Source: Candidatus Riflebacteria bacterium HGW-Riflebacteria-2 (GTDB lineage Bacteria; Muiribacteriota; Ozemobacteria; Ozemobacterales; Ozemobacteraceae). From it: a stretch of 64,000 nucleotides of DNA. The translations under genes were made by a program, and so were the position numbers. The stretch is from NCBI GenBank assembly GCA_002839435.1, contig PGYA01000004.1, forward strand, positions 88,279 through 152,278. The letters run 5' to 3'. The notes below the pieces were generated by a model. That model did no database searches. It had not been told where the DNA came from and worked only from the letters and a program-made list of their open reading frames with translations. Of the stretch, positions 16,613 through 25,116 are shown in pieces. Within the stretch, counting starts at the first letter, position 1. Each line of letters opens with the position of its first letter.

Positions 16613-18580
16613 ATGAAAAAATACACTGTTGCAATTCTATTGCTCGCGATAACAGTTCTGGGCAGCCCTTTGTTTGCCCTTTCTGCGGCCAGCGAACGCG
16701 CCCTTGACGCTTTTCGCCGCTATGAGCCAGATTTTGCCAATTCGCTGCGCCGTCTCGAAGAGCTTGACCGCCGCATGGAAAATCTTGGCATCGACGCCGA
16801 CAGCAACCGCGGCGTCGAAATAAAAGACGAAGCTGAAGAAACGCTTAATCGTGTTCAGCGTCGCTATGACCTGATGGAAGACCTTTTTACCAGCGTTTCA
16901 GCTGACTATCCGGCTGACCGCACCCAGCTGTTCGACGGTTTCTCGCGCATTGACGACCTGTATCGCAGTGTGCGCGACGCCTATCTGCAGAAGTTTCTCT
17001 ATCGTGGCCAGAAGCGGCCGGCTGCCAAAGAAGCAGTTCCTGCCGTAAGTGAACCGGTCAAAGACACCGCTGACACTGCAGCACCAGCTGCCGCTGCTCC
17101 TTCTACGTCGCCAGCTGCGACAGAAGAAGATAAGAGAGTCGATATCAGCGGCGTTCTCAAACTTGACTTCAGAAACCGCAATGAAGTTTACCGAACTCAG
17201 ACCAACGCTGTGAAGAATGTAAATACCGAAGAGGCTTTGCCGAACAATCTCAGGCAGGGCCGTCTGTCATTGACCTTCAAGTTTGACGAAAAGCGCCAGC
17301 TGTTTGCTGAAGAGCGCTTTCTCAAACGTGAACGCAATGAACCGGTTCACGAGAACTACTTCACCCTGTCATATATGCACAAGGTCGATCAGGACCATGT
17401 CTGGACAGTTAAAAATACCCTGCAGCATGCCTGGTATCCCGAAAACGGCATCAAGGATTATCGCAACAACCTGATCGAAACTTTCTACAATGAACGCTGG
17501 ACTAAGCGCGAAAGACTGGCCAATATTGGTTACCAGACCCGCGTTTATCCTCAGTATGCGCGATCCGATTTCCATCAGTTCAATGTCAGTGACCAGGAAA
17601 CCTGGTTCAAGGGCTTTGGCACCGTATTTGCCGAACTCAAGGGCAACTGGCGCCGCTATCGCAACGTCGATGATCTCGACTACGACAACTTCAACCTCTA
17701 TACCGAATATAATCGCAGCTACGCGGGCAACAAGGCAGAATTGAGCCTGTCAAACACCTTTGACCGCCGCAGCTATGACCAGGAAGCGGTTAATCTTTAC
17801 AGAACCAGCTATTACGATAACTATTTCCGGGTCAACTACGATCTGCCAGTGCATGACAGCCTTTCTTATGGCTTCGAAGGTCAGCACCAGAAGCGCAATT
17901 ATGGTGCTGATGAACTGCGTGGTTATTCAGAAGTAAACCTGTTCTCTGCTGCCCGCTTCAAAATCGACAAAGACACCCGGGCCCAGGCAGATTACCGATA
18001 TGTTTTCAATGATGAAAATACCAAGATTCGTGCGCACAAGAATCACAAGCTGCATGGTATGTGGCAGAAGAGCTACAACAAAGACTTCAAGGTTCGCCTT
18101 GATGACACCTATCACATGCGTACATCTGTTGTTGGCGAAACCATGGATTTCCGCGAAAACATGTTTACTGCCAAGCTCTCATGGCGCCTGAAGAGCAAGA
18201 TCGATCTGACCTGGAACAATGAATATCTGACCCGCTATTACGAAGAAACCTTCTTTCGCGATTTCAGATATTTTCTCAGCGGTCTGAACTTTTCCTATGC
18301 CAAGCCCGGCACTTATGACTGGAAAGTCGATCAGAGCTGGCGCAAGTTTGCATTCCGCAATGGCAACAACGTAAATACCGGCTGGGAAGGCGAAGCACAG
18401 CCGATTACTCAGCTGCAGTACAATTACATCATCAACACTGACCTCAAGTTGCGGCTGCGCGCCTCATGGGAAAAGACCTATTATCGCTCATTCGATTCTC
18501 TCTCTCAGGAACTGCTCTGGGATTTCGCCAGACCGATGACCGTAACCGAATTCTTCGGCGGCCTCGAATACACTTTCTGA
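16613..18580 (+). CDS. Outer-membrane beta-barrel protein with helical N-terminal domain
   Basis: 655 residues. A signal peptide (MKKYTVAILLLAITVLGSPLFALSA) is followed by a helical, charged region to about residue 125, an Ala/Pro linker, and about 470 residues of alternating aromatic/polar beta strands (for example LSLTFKFDEKRQLFAEERF and KAELSLSNTFDRRSYDQ). It ends in FFGGLEYTF; a terminal Phe preceded by alternating hydrophobics is the classical signal for BAM-dependent outer-membrane insertion. I do not recognise the family or substrate. AGGAGGA-like site (CGGAGGAAAATAAA) precedes the ATG. It shows that the organism is diderm and links the FecR protein to an outer-membrane partner. Confidence 0.8.
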   Translation: MKKYTVAILLLAITVLGSPLFALSAASERALDAFRRYEPDFANSLRRLEELDRRMENLGIDADSNRGVEIKDEAEETLNRVQRRYDLMEDLFTSVSADYPADRTQLFDGFSRIDDLYRSVRDAYLQKFLYRGQKRPAAKEAVPAVSEPVKDTADTAAPAAAAPSTSPAATEEDKRVDISGVLKLDFRNRNEVYRTQTNAVKNVNTEEALPNNLRQGRLSLTFKFDEKRQLFAEERFLKRERNEPVHENYFTLSYMHKVDQDHVWTVKNTLQHAWYPENGIKDYRNNLIETFYNERWTKRERLANIGYQTRVYPQYARSDFHQFNVSDQETWFKGFGTVFAELKGNWRRYRNVDDLDYDNFNLYTEYNRSYAGNKAELSLSNTFDRRSYDQEAVNLYRTSYYDNYFRVNYDLPVHDSLSYGFEGQHQKRNYGADELRGYSEVNLFSAARFKIDKDTRAQADYRYVFNDENTKIRAHKNHKLHGMWQKSYNKDFKVRLDDTYHMRTSVVGETMDFRENMFTAKLSWRLKSKIDLTWNNEYLTRYYEETFFRDFRYFLSGLNFSYAKPGTYDWKVDQSWRKFAFRNGNNVNTGWEGEAQPITQLQYNYIINTDLKLRLRASWEKTYYRSFDSLSQELLWDFARPMTVTEFFGGLEYTF

Positions 18581-18610
18581 GCCGGCTACAGGAAATAGAG
18601 GTAAATGATT

Positions 18611-20638
18611 ATGAATAAATTGAGAGTCCTGTCAGTCCTTGTTGTTTTGGCTTTAACACTCGTCGCAGCAGGTTGCGGTGGCGGTGGCGGCGCCAGGTCG
18701 GTTGCGATCGATAAAGACGTCGTCGGCATAACCTCAACCCTGAATAATTTCATGGCGGCCGCCCGCAGTGGTGACCAGGCCACGCTTCAGTCGTTTCTTG
18801 CTTCACCCGGTGAATCTTATCTGATCGTCAAGGACTTTGGCGCAGATATCAACAACCCCGATGACAACCAGTCTTATGAATTTTACGTGAATCCGGATCT
18901 TATCTCGCAGGTATCTACAGATAAGGCCTATGTGTATACTTATTACATACAGCACAGCGGCGATCCTCTCTGGCTGTATTTTGACATGGTGCGCGAAGAT
19001 GGCCGCTGGGTAATTGAAGAGATGCTGAACAAGGCGCCTGAGGCAGGCGGCTACGTCGAACCGATAACCCCAACGCCAATCTCTCCAGTCGCTCCCACAG
19101 AATTTGTCGCAAGTAGCTTTAATCCTATCCGCGATGACATTATCAGAATTTTCTCTGTAGAAGAATCTTCTACTGGTAGATCTTTGCCAGAGAGGCTGGT
19201 CACGTATTATGGTCCGGGATCACTCGAAAGTGATACTGGTATCACTTTCCATGAGCTTTATGAAGATTATTCTGTGCCGGGAGATCCCGACTACGAAGGG
19301 TTTGTTCCTTCTGGTGCGTCATCGAGAAACCTTGCTGGCAGAATCGCCGGCAGTATAATTGGTCGGGCCTTGAAAGATAGAAGCACTCGACTTTTCAGTC
19401 TGCGTGCACAGGTTTCAGTGCCCGAACCAGTTGTTTCCGCATATTACGGTTTCGACAGTCAGGGAGCATTTTACCTCAAGTTGTATGAGAGCAGCGGAAG
19501 TTCCATGATTGAGTTTAACAATGGTCTGCCGCTCAAACTTTTTGAGCCATCGCATCCATTTGGAACCAAACGTGTAGTGAATTATTCGTATACCATCGAT
19601 GGTACCCGTTATGGCAGCACTATCACTCTGGATATTGGTTTCCTTAAAACACTCGTAACTCCTCTGAATACTTATACAGCTGTTCCGATAACAATAGTCG
19701 ATGTTGATGATGATACGACTGATGGCGAAAAATGGACTGAATACCTTGCGGTCGGAATCGGCGAAGTCGGATTCGACAATTTTGAGACGATTGACTCAAC
19801 TTCTCCGCTCGATGAGGAACGTCTGCTGACCAGATTCAACTCCGATGGATCTCTCAATGAACGCAATGACCCGGTGATTACCAATACCAACACATTTCTT
19901 GGACAATTCAATGTTGGCGATCCGATTTCTCCCGTGCAGGTAACCGTGACTGGTGGAAGTGGACCATATTTGTTTCGATGGTATGTCGGCGGTTTCGGGC
20001 CTGAAAGTCTTATGGGGGTGAGCTTGTCACCGGAGGGAGTCCTTCAGGGAGTAGCTGAGGGTTCGGGTGCTGGTGAGGAATTTGAAGGCAAGGTTGAGGT
20101 TATTGACAGATACAACCGTCACTCGACCAAGACGTTCTCTTACGAATCTCTGGTCAGCGGTGCTGGCGCAGTGCTCGCTTCAATCGATTTTGCTGAGGGT
20201 GGAGATCCTTCTACACTCTATGATCTTTATGCTGGTGTTAATGTCAACTCTGATCCTGCCGATCAGACTTTCGTGTTGCGAAACGACGGCGAAGGTCCGA
20301 CTCTAATATTCCAGACTCCGCCAAGTGGTCCATTCCTGCCAACTGAAGAAGTAGAAGTTTTTCCCGATGTGCTCGTTGGTACCTGGCAATGGAATAGCAA
20401 TTGGTCTCCTGCTTATCCAGTCGGTAGTTCCGGTAACAGCTATATTATTCGGGTGGGCGACATTGCGGAATTCTATATGCAAAACAGCACTCTGACAAAA
20501 TATATCTACATCAAGGTTCAGGTAGTAGATGTAAGTGCCCTACCGCCGGGAGACAGAAGAACCGGCGATTTGCGTCTCGAGGTAATTGACTATGACGCAA
20601 GTTCATCCGACTACTTTGCTGTGTCTATTCGAAAATAG
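18611..20638 (+). CDS. Lipoprotein with putative Ig-like domain
   Basis: 675 residues from ATG 18611, preferred over the ATG at 18605 because GAGG lies 9 nt upstream. The lipobox LVAAGC (cleavage before the Cys near residue 23) is followed by a glycine run, so it should be a lipid-anchored envelope protein. Residues about 35-140 look like a nuclear-transport-factor-type fold (LNNFMAAARSGDQATLQSFLA, DGRWVIEEML), a guess. Residues about 430-510 resemble a putative Ig (He_PIG-type) domain: VGDPISPVQVTVTGGSGPYLFRWYVGG and LSPEGVLQGVAEGSG. Function unknown. It is 30 nt after the barrel gene and last in the operon, before a strong terminator. Confidence 0.75.
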   Translation: MNKLRVLSVLVVLALTLVAAGCGGGGGARSVAIDKDVVGITSTLNNFMAAARSGDQATLQSFLASPGESYLIVKDFGADINNPDDNQSYEFYVNPDLISQVSTDKAYVYTYYIQHSGDPLWLYFDMVREDGRWVIEEMLNKAPEAGGYVEPITPTPISPVAPTEFVASSFNPIRDDIIRIFSVEESSTGRSLPERLVTYYGPGSLESDTGITFHELYEDYSVPGDPDYEGFVPSGASSRNLAGRIAGSIIGRALKDRSTRLFSLRAQVSVPEPVVSAYYGFDSQGAFYLKLYESSGSSMIEFNNGLPLKLFEPSHPFGTKRVVNYSYTIDGTRYGSTITLDIGFLKTLVTPLNTYTAVPITIVDVDDDTTDGEKWTEYLAVGIGEVGFDNFETIDSTSPLDEERLLTRFNSDGSLNERNDPVITNTNTFLGQFNVGDPISPVQVTVTGGSGPYLFRWYVGGFGPESLMGVSLSPEGVLQGVAEGSGAGEEFEGKVEVIDRYNRHSTKTFSYESLVSGAGAVLASIDFAEGGDPSTLYDLYAGVNVNSDPADQTFVLRNDGEGPTLIFQTPPSGPFLPTEEVEVFPDVLVGTWQWNSNWSPAYPVGSSGNSYIIRVGDIAEFYMQNSTLTKYIYIKVQVVDVSALPPGDRRTGDLRLEVIDYDASSSDYFAVSIRK

Positions 20639-20654
20639 GCTTTTTGTTCGTTAG

Positions 20655-20694
20655 AACGCCCCGCAGTGGCTATGCCTCTGCGGGGCGTTTCTTT
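20655..20694 (+). terminator. Strong rho-independent terminator
   Basis: AACGCCCCGCAG and CTGCGGGGCGTT form a perfect 12-bp stem with an 11-nt loop, followed by TTCTTT. It ends the FecR/barrel/lipoprotein operon, and because the stem begins with AA it could also act weakly on the minus strand. Confidence 0.9.
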
Positions 20695-20744
20695 AGTTGT
20701 CTGAATCTGAGAAAATTGGCGGAATCTGTGGTTCTGTCGTTAGC

Positions 20745-20918
20745 TCAATGCAGATTGTTCGAGTCGAGGCCACCGGGAAATGAGGCCTCGGTCAGGATTT
20801 CCTGAATGATCTGCAGAGCGCCGGGTGTGACCTTTTTGCTGGTGGTCGATTCGAAGCGGCTGACAAAAGTTTCGAGATTGGTAAGAATGAAATAAGCTTC
20901 ACTCTGGTTCAGTTTCAT
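20745..20918 (-). CDS. Small conserved-looking hypothetical protein (57 aa)
   Basis: 57 residues from ATG 20918, with a textbook AGGAGG 7 nt upstream; the longer track ORF from 20975 starts before this site and is rejected. Sequence MKLNQSEAYFILTNLETFVSRFESTTSKKVTPGALQIIQEILTEASFPGG reads as two amphipathic helices with balanced codon use. No transmembrane segment or signal peptide is seen, so it should be cytoplasmic. No family recognised. It is divergent from the HAMP receptor gene, with the CGTAAT array in between. Confidence 0.65.
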   Translation of the reverse strand: MKLNQSEAYFILTNLETFVSRFESTTSKKVTPGALQIIQEILTEASFPGGLDSNNLH

Positions 20919-21000
20919 ACCCGGGCCTCCTGAAAAATGTACATTTTTTTCGCTATCTTTAATATCTATCGACAATCTGCTCTCACAAGTTTAGTTTTTT

Positions 21001-21068
21001 CGTAATCGTAATCGTAATCGTAATCGTAATCGTAATCGTAATCGTAATCGTAATCGTAATCGTAATCG
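21001..21068. repeat. (CGTAAT)11 hexanucleotide array
   Basis: Eleven uninterrupted, identical CGTAAT units occupy 21001-21066, plus CG. The array is intergenic, ending 71 bp before the receptor gene at 21140 and starting 82 bp upstream of the small gene at 20918. Two units of the same hexamer (CGTAATCGTAATCG) recur at 35165-35178. Perfect identity implies recent slippage expansion; its 6-bp period would alter promoter spacing by about half a helical turn per unit. Confidence 0.95.
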
Positions 21069-21139
21069 GTTATTGTCTGTTGCGGGAGTGGGAGAATATG
21101 TATAGAATAGCGACAATCTGTTGTTTTTGATGAGGAATT

Positions 21140-22339
21140 ATGGCAATACAAGATGAAAAATCAGGCAAAATTGCCTGGTATAGAAGAATCGGCAACCGTA
21201 TCGTTATTACGGCAATTGTCGCGGCGGTTCTGCCACTGTTTCTACTCGGCGGCACGGTTGCCGTAAAGGTGCGACTCGATCTGGTGCAACAGACAATTGC
21301 ATCTCAGAAAAATACCATGATGTCGTTGCTGCACGGTTTTGGTTCGCTGTTTCAGAACTACCGCAGGCAGATCGAATCTATGGTGAATTTGCCCGAAATT
21401 CAGTCGATGCGCCATGAGCGCCAGATTCAGATAATTCATGATTTTCTCGATCAGCAGAAAATCTATTTTGGCTGCAATATCTACGATCTCGAGGGTCGAA
21501 AAATACTGAGTGCAGTACGTAGCGATCATGATTTTGGCAAACGCCCGGCTACTGGTACCATAGATTTTGCCGGCGACCCCGGTTATGGCAAAAGCTTTTT
21601 AAACGTTGTTAAAACCCGACAGGCAGCACTGTTCGCCAACGATACCAGCGAACTGCATGAAAAGAAGCTGTTTCTCATGGTTCCGATCAGCGATTTTGTC
21701 AACCCGGACGAAGTAGTCGGTGTGATCAGCTGCTCAATCAGTATCTCTTCGCCCGATATTCATGAGATCGTCAGCAGCTTTCCAATTGCTGAGAACGACG
21801 TATTGATCCTTCTCGACCGCAATGGCAACGTGCTGTCGGCGCAGGGGCATCTGCCCGAAGGCTTGCGCGGCATCAACGTCGAAAAGGTTTCGCGCCAGAA
21901 AATCGAGAGTATTCTGCTCGATCTGGCCGGCACGACCTATCTCGGAACCATTGCAGCGCTGCCAGGTTCAGAAGGTCTTCTGCTGGTGGCGCGGCCGCGT
22001 CATCTTGTTCTGGCATTCCTCAATCAGCTTCTGCTCGACCTTGCGCTGATGCTGGTGGTGGCTTTTGTGCTCGCCGTTGCCGCCGGATTTTTCATGTCGC
22101 GTTCTCTGGCAGAGGGAATAAGCATACTGGTCGATGCGATACGCAATGTTGCCAGCGGCGCGGTAAGCCATCGTGTCGAAGTCAGGGGTGAAGATGAGCT
22201 GGCTGCCGCCTCGCAGGCCTTCAACGACATGCTTAACACCCTTGAAAAGCACAGAATGATGGACGATATCTGGCACAACGAGTGGGAATCGGCGCAAAAG
22301 ACACCCGAAGACGACTCCAACCCGGAGGTCGGCAAATAA
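21140..22339 (+). CDS. Membrane receptor with periplasmic Cache-like domain and HAMP, no output domain
   Basis: 399 residues, start ATG with GAGGAA 5-6 nt upstream. Topology: a short basic cytoplasmic N-terminus, TM1 at about 21-43 (VITAIVAAVLPLFLLGGTVAV), a periplasmic region of about 250 residues resembling a double-Cache sensor (FGCNIYDLEGRKILSAV; LILLDRNGNVLSAQG), TM2 at about 298-320, and a HAMP domain (about 320-375, ISILVDAIRNVASGAVSHRVEVRGEDELAAASQAFNDM). It stops about 25 residues after the HAMP, so there is no kinase, cyclase, GGDEF or MCP module. It must signal through a partner. Its stop overlaps the start of the next gene (TAATG). Confidence 0.8.
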   Translation: MAIQDEKSGKIAWYRRIGNRIVITAIVAAVLPLFLLGGTVAVKVRLDLVQQTIASQKNTMMSLLHGFGSLFQNYRRQIESMVNLPEIQSMRHERQIQIIHDFLDQQKIYFGCNIYDLEGRKILSAVRSDHDFGKRPATGTIDFAGDPGYGKSFLNVVKTRQAALFANDTSELHEKKLFLMVPISDFVNPDEVVGVISCSISISSPDIHEIVSSFPIAENDVLILLDRNGNVLSAQGHLPEGLRGINVEKVSRQKIESILLDLAGTTYLGTIAALPGSEGLLLVARPRHLVLAFLNQLLLDLALMLVVAFVLAVAAGFFMSRSLAEGISILVDAIRNVASGAVSHRVEVRGEDELAAASQAFNDMLNTLEKHRMMDDIWHNEWESAQKTPEDDSNPEVGK

Positions 22340-25116
22340 TGGCCGAAAGTGTCGTTATGGCGCCAGCGCAAACTGGTGCTGCCAGCCGCGAAAACCTGCC
22401 GCATCTGGTTGCCGGTTTTTTCATGCTGCTCAAGGCGAGCAATAACCTGCTTTATCTTTCTGTTCTCACTACTTTCCTGGAAAACATCGGGGCCAGCTCA
22501 CTACCATGGGTTTACCTGCTGGTAAATATCGTTTTTATCGTTTTTCAGTTTCAGTTTATGTCGAGAATCGTTGGTTACGAGGGGCACTGGCTGTTATCTC
22601 TGGTCAACTGGCCGGCGGCAGCTTTGTCGTTTGCTGCTGCTCTGATGTTTCCGGCCAATACCATGCCGGTGCTGCTCTCTTTTCTGGTCATGGCAATGCT
22701 GATCGACCTCGTATCGACCCAGGCGTTTACCGCGATGCTCAACCATTTTTTCTCGATTGCTGAATCACGACGTTTTATGCCGGTTATCTATGCTTCCGGC
22801 AGTTTCGGGTTCATTATCAGCGGTCTGCTGCTCAAGTTCGTTCTCGATTTCGTTGGCATAAGAGGTTTGCTGGTTGGTAATGGCACAATCATACTGGTTT
22901 CGGCAATCATTTTGCAGCTGCTCAAACCGATCGAACAGGCACGCCTGGCCGAAGCAGACGAATCTGATAAATCAGCAGAAACTGCCGACAGTGCTGAAAC
23001 TATAAGCGAATCTTCGCTACAGCACCCGCTTGCCCGCCTTCTTAACATCTCGTCTTTTCTGATCCTTTTTAACAAATACCTTGTCGATTTTTTGTTTGCC
23101 GCTGCCGTTGCTTCTTATTTTACTGCGCGAAATGACCTCGCGGCTTTCATGGGCGTGTTTGGCGCCTCGGCCGATTTCGCTGTCATCGGCCTGCAGACAT
23201 TTGTCATGCATCGCGTCTTCGCGGCATTTTCCATTGGCAAAATTCTCGCAGCCATGCCGCTGCTATTGACGATCCTTTGTATCGCCGCTTCCTTCAGCCT
23301 CGAATTTGCGGTTATTGCCTCGGTGCAGTTTATCGTATTGCTCAACAGCAAGAACTTCACTGTGCCGGCCACCACTATTCTCATGGGCGTAATTCCGCAG
23401 AAACAGCGGGTTTATTACCGGCGTGACATGTCGATCGTCTGCTCGATTTCATCGACCCTGGTTGGGATTTTCCTTCTTCTGGTCAGAAACTCGATCGGCG
23501 CTGAAGTATTGTTTCTGATTGCTGCCGGTCTCTACCTTTTATTGTCGCTGACGCATTATCTGATCGATCGGGCCTATCTTACCACGCTGCGCCGGGCGAT
23601 CGACAACCGCCAGCTTGATTTTGGCGAAGATCAGGTGGCATCACTGCGCTTTTTACAATACGGCGAGCGGCTGCAGCAGCTACAGCAGCTTCTCGGCGAC
23701 GAGAACCCGAGAATCCGAAGCCAGGCTGTCGAAGAGGTTTCACTGCTGCCGTCTGCCACAGCAACACAGCTGCTGTTGCCTCTGCTTGAAAACGAGACCG
23801 ACTCGCGTTGTCTGACAGCGGTTGCCCGCAATCTTCTGCAGATATCGCCGCATGCCGCGGCTCAGCACATTAGACGGGTTCTCGCCGAAACCGAAGATCA
23901 GCGGTTGCGTGCTGATATCATCGAGACTATCGGCAAAGTGCGTGCCGCTGATATCGGTGAAGATTTTGTAACGCCCTTCCTTGATTCTCCACATCATCGT
24001 GTGAGAGCGAGTGCCGTCATCAGCACAATAAGGCTCACGCGTCAGTCCGACATGCTGTCGCGCGCCTTGCGCAAGCTGGCGGAAATGGCACACGACGCCG
24101 GTGATCTTATGCGTGCTTCTGCCGCCGCGGTTATGGGCGAACTCGGCCTGCCTCTTTTCGTGCCAGCGTTGCTCGAACTGGCTGCCTCAAAAGAAACGGT
24201 TGTGGCTGGCAACGCTGCTTCTGCGCTGGCTCGTATTCAGACCCCGGATGCTGTGGTGGGTCTTGAGAATCTGCTTTTTCACGACAACCACGAGGTGGCT
24301 GAGCGTGCCGAAAGCCTGCTGGCAGCTTCGACCCGCGACAGTATCAGCCGGATCAGCCGCCTGTTGCCAGGAATAACCGCTGAAGAACGGCGCCGGCTGA
24401 CAACCCGTTTGCGTTCAGGCCGGCATCAGGACAGCCAGGAAGTTCTGGCCAACATACTCTGCATCGAAAATCTCGAGCAGCGCCGCAATCTTATTGCTCT
24501 ACTTGAAAAGTCTGATCGCGAGATGGTGCGGCTGATGCAGGCCTGCATAAAAATGGGCGATGAAGACAGGGTGGAGTTGTCGATTGAGCCACTGCTGCTT
24601 CTTGCCGGGGAATACGTTGGCAGCGCCATGCCGGACTGGGCAGCTCTGCTCGGGATTCTTGCCGGCGGCACACTTGAAGAGCCAGAAGAACATGAATCTC
24701 TGCATGAATCTGTTTGTGGTTTGCTTAAAATGTTATGGCATGAGCGCCTGGTGATCGCACAGACCGGCGTCGCTGGCGCTGCCATGCAAAAGTGGCAGGG
24801 GCGGGTTATGACGCTGGTCAGACTGGTTGCATGCTTTTCGTCTGAGCCGGCACCGATGAGCAGAAGCATCAATGAATTGAAGAGCGGAAAAGCCTATGCC
24901 AGAGGCATGGCGGCCGAATATATCGAAGCCCGTGCCGGGCATGCGCTTGCGCAGCTTATTGTGCCGCTTGCCGATGCCAGCACCTCTGTTCCTCAGGAAT
25001 TTGAAGCTCTGGTCAAGTTCGCTGCCGGGAAGGGCGTGGCAACAGCTGAAGACAGCCTGGCGGCTGCCCGTAATCGGCTGCAACGATTCGCCCTTATCGA
25101 GGAAAAAAATCAATGA
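22339..25116 (+). CDS. Nucleotide-transporter-like/MFS membrane protein fused to HEAT repeats
   Basis: 925 residues from ATG 22339, chosen for GGAGG about 11 nt upstream and the TAATG overlap with the receptor; the track start at 22282 lies inside the receptor gene. Residues about 20-415 contain some 11-12 transmembrane helices of MFS or ATP/ADP-translocase (Npt) type (for example VYLLVNIVFIVFQFQFMSRIVG and FMPVIYASGSFGFIISGLLL). Residues about 430-700 are HEAT-type repeats (DENPRIRSQAVEEVSLLP, SPHHRVRASAVISTIRL, AGDLMRASAAAVMGELG, KETVVAGNAASALARIQTPDAVVGL). The rest is helical. Npt-like proteins with cytosolic HEAT regions are known in several bacterial phyla, mostly uncharacterised. Whether it transports or only senses is open. 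Confidence 0.75.
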   Translation: MAESVVMAPAQTGAASRENLPHLVAGFFMLLKASNNLLYLSVLTTFLENIGASSLPWVYLLVNIVFIVFQFQFMSRIVGYEGHWLLSLVNWPAAALSFAAALMFPANTMPVLLSFLVMAMLIDLVSTQAFTAMLNHFFSIAESRRFMPVIYASGSFGFIISGLLLKFVLDFVGIRGLLVGNGTIILVSAIILQLLKPIEQARLAEADESDKSAETADSAETISESSLQHPLARLLNISSFLILFNKYLVDFLFAAAVASYFTARNDLAAFMGVFGASADFAVIGLQTFVMHRVFAAFSIGKILAAMPLLLTILCIAASFSLEFAVIASVQFIVLLNSKNFTVPATTILMGVIPQKQRVYYRRDMSIVCSISSTLVGIFLLLVRNSIGAEVLFLIAAGLYLLLSLTHYLIDRAYLTTLRRAIDNRQLDFGEDQVASLRFLQYGERLQQLQQLLGDENPRIRSQAVEEVSLLPSATATQLLLPLLENETDSRCLTAVARNLLQISPHAAAQHIRRVLAETEDQRLRADIIETIGKVRAADIGEDFVTPFLDSPHHRVRASAVISTIRLTRQSDMLSRALRKLAEMAHDAGDLMRASAAAVMGELGLPLFVPALLELAASKETVVAGNAASALARIQTPDAVVGLENLLFHDNHEVAERAESLLAASTRDSISRISRLLPGITAEERRRLTTRLRSGRHQDSQEVLANILCIENLEQRRNLIALLEKSDREMVRLMQACIKMGDEDRVELSIEPLLLLAGEYVGSAMPDWAALLGILAGGTLEEPEEHESLHESVCGLLKMLWHERLVIAQTGVAGAAMQKWQGRVMTLVRLVACFSSEPAPMSRSINELKSGKAYARGMAAEYIEARAGHALAQLIVPLADASTSVPQEFEALVKFAAGKGVATAEDSLAAARNRLQRFALIEEKNQ

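Noticed and set aside
20999-21070. CRISPR array
   Set aside because: The unit is a 6-bp tandem repeat with no spacers.
20966-21151. ORF with a run of Tyr-Asp repeats (minus strand)
   Set aside because: It is the CGTAAT array read in one frame; there is no ribosome site and the flanks are promoter regions of two other genes.
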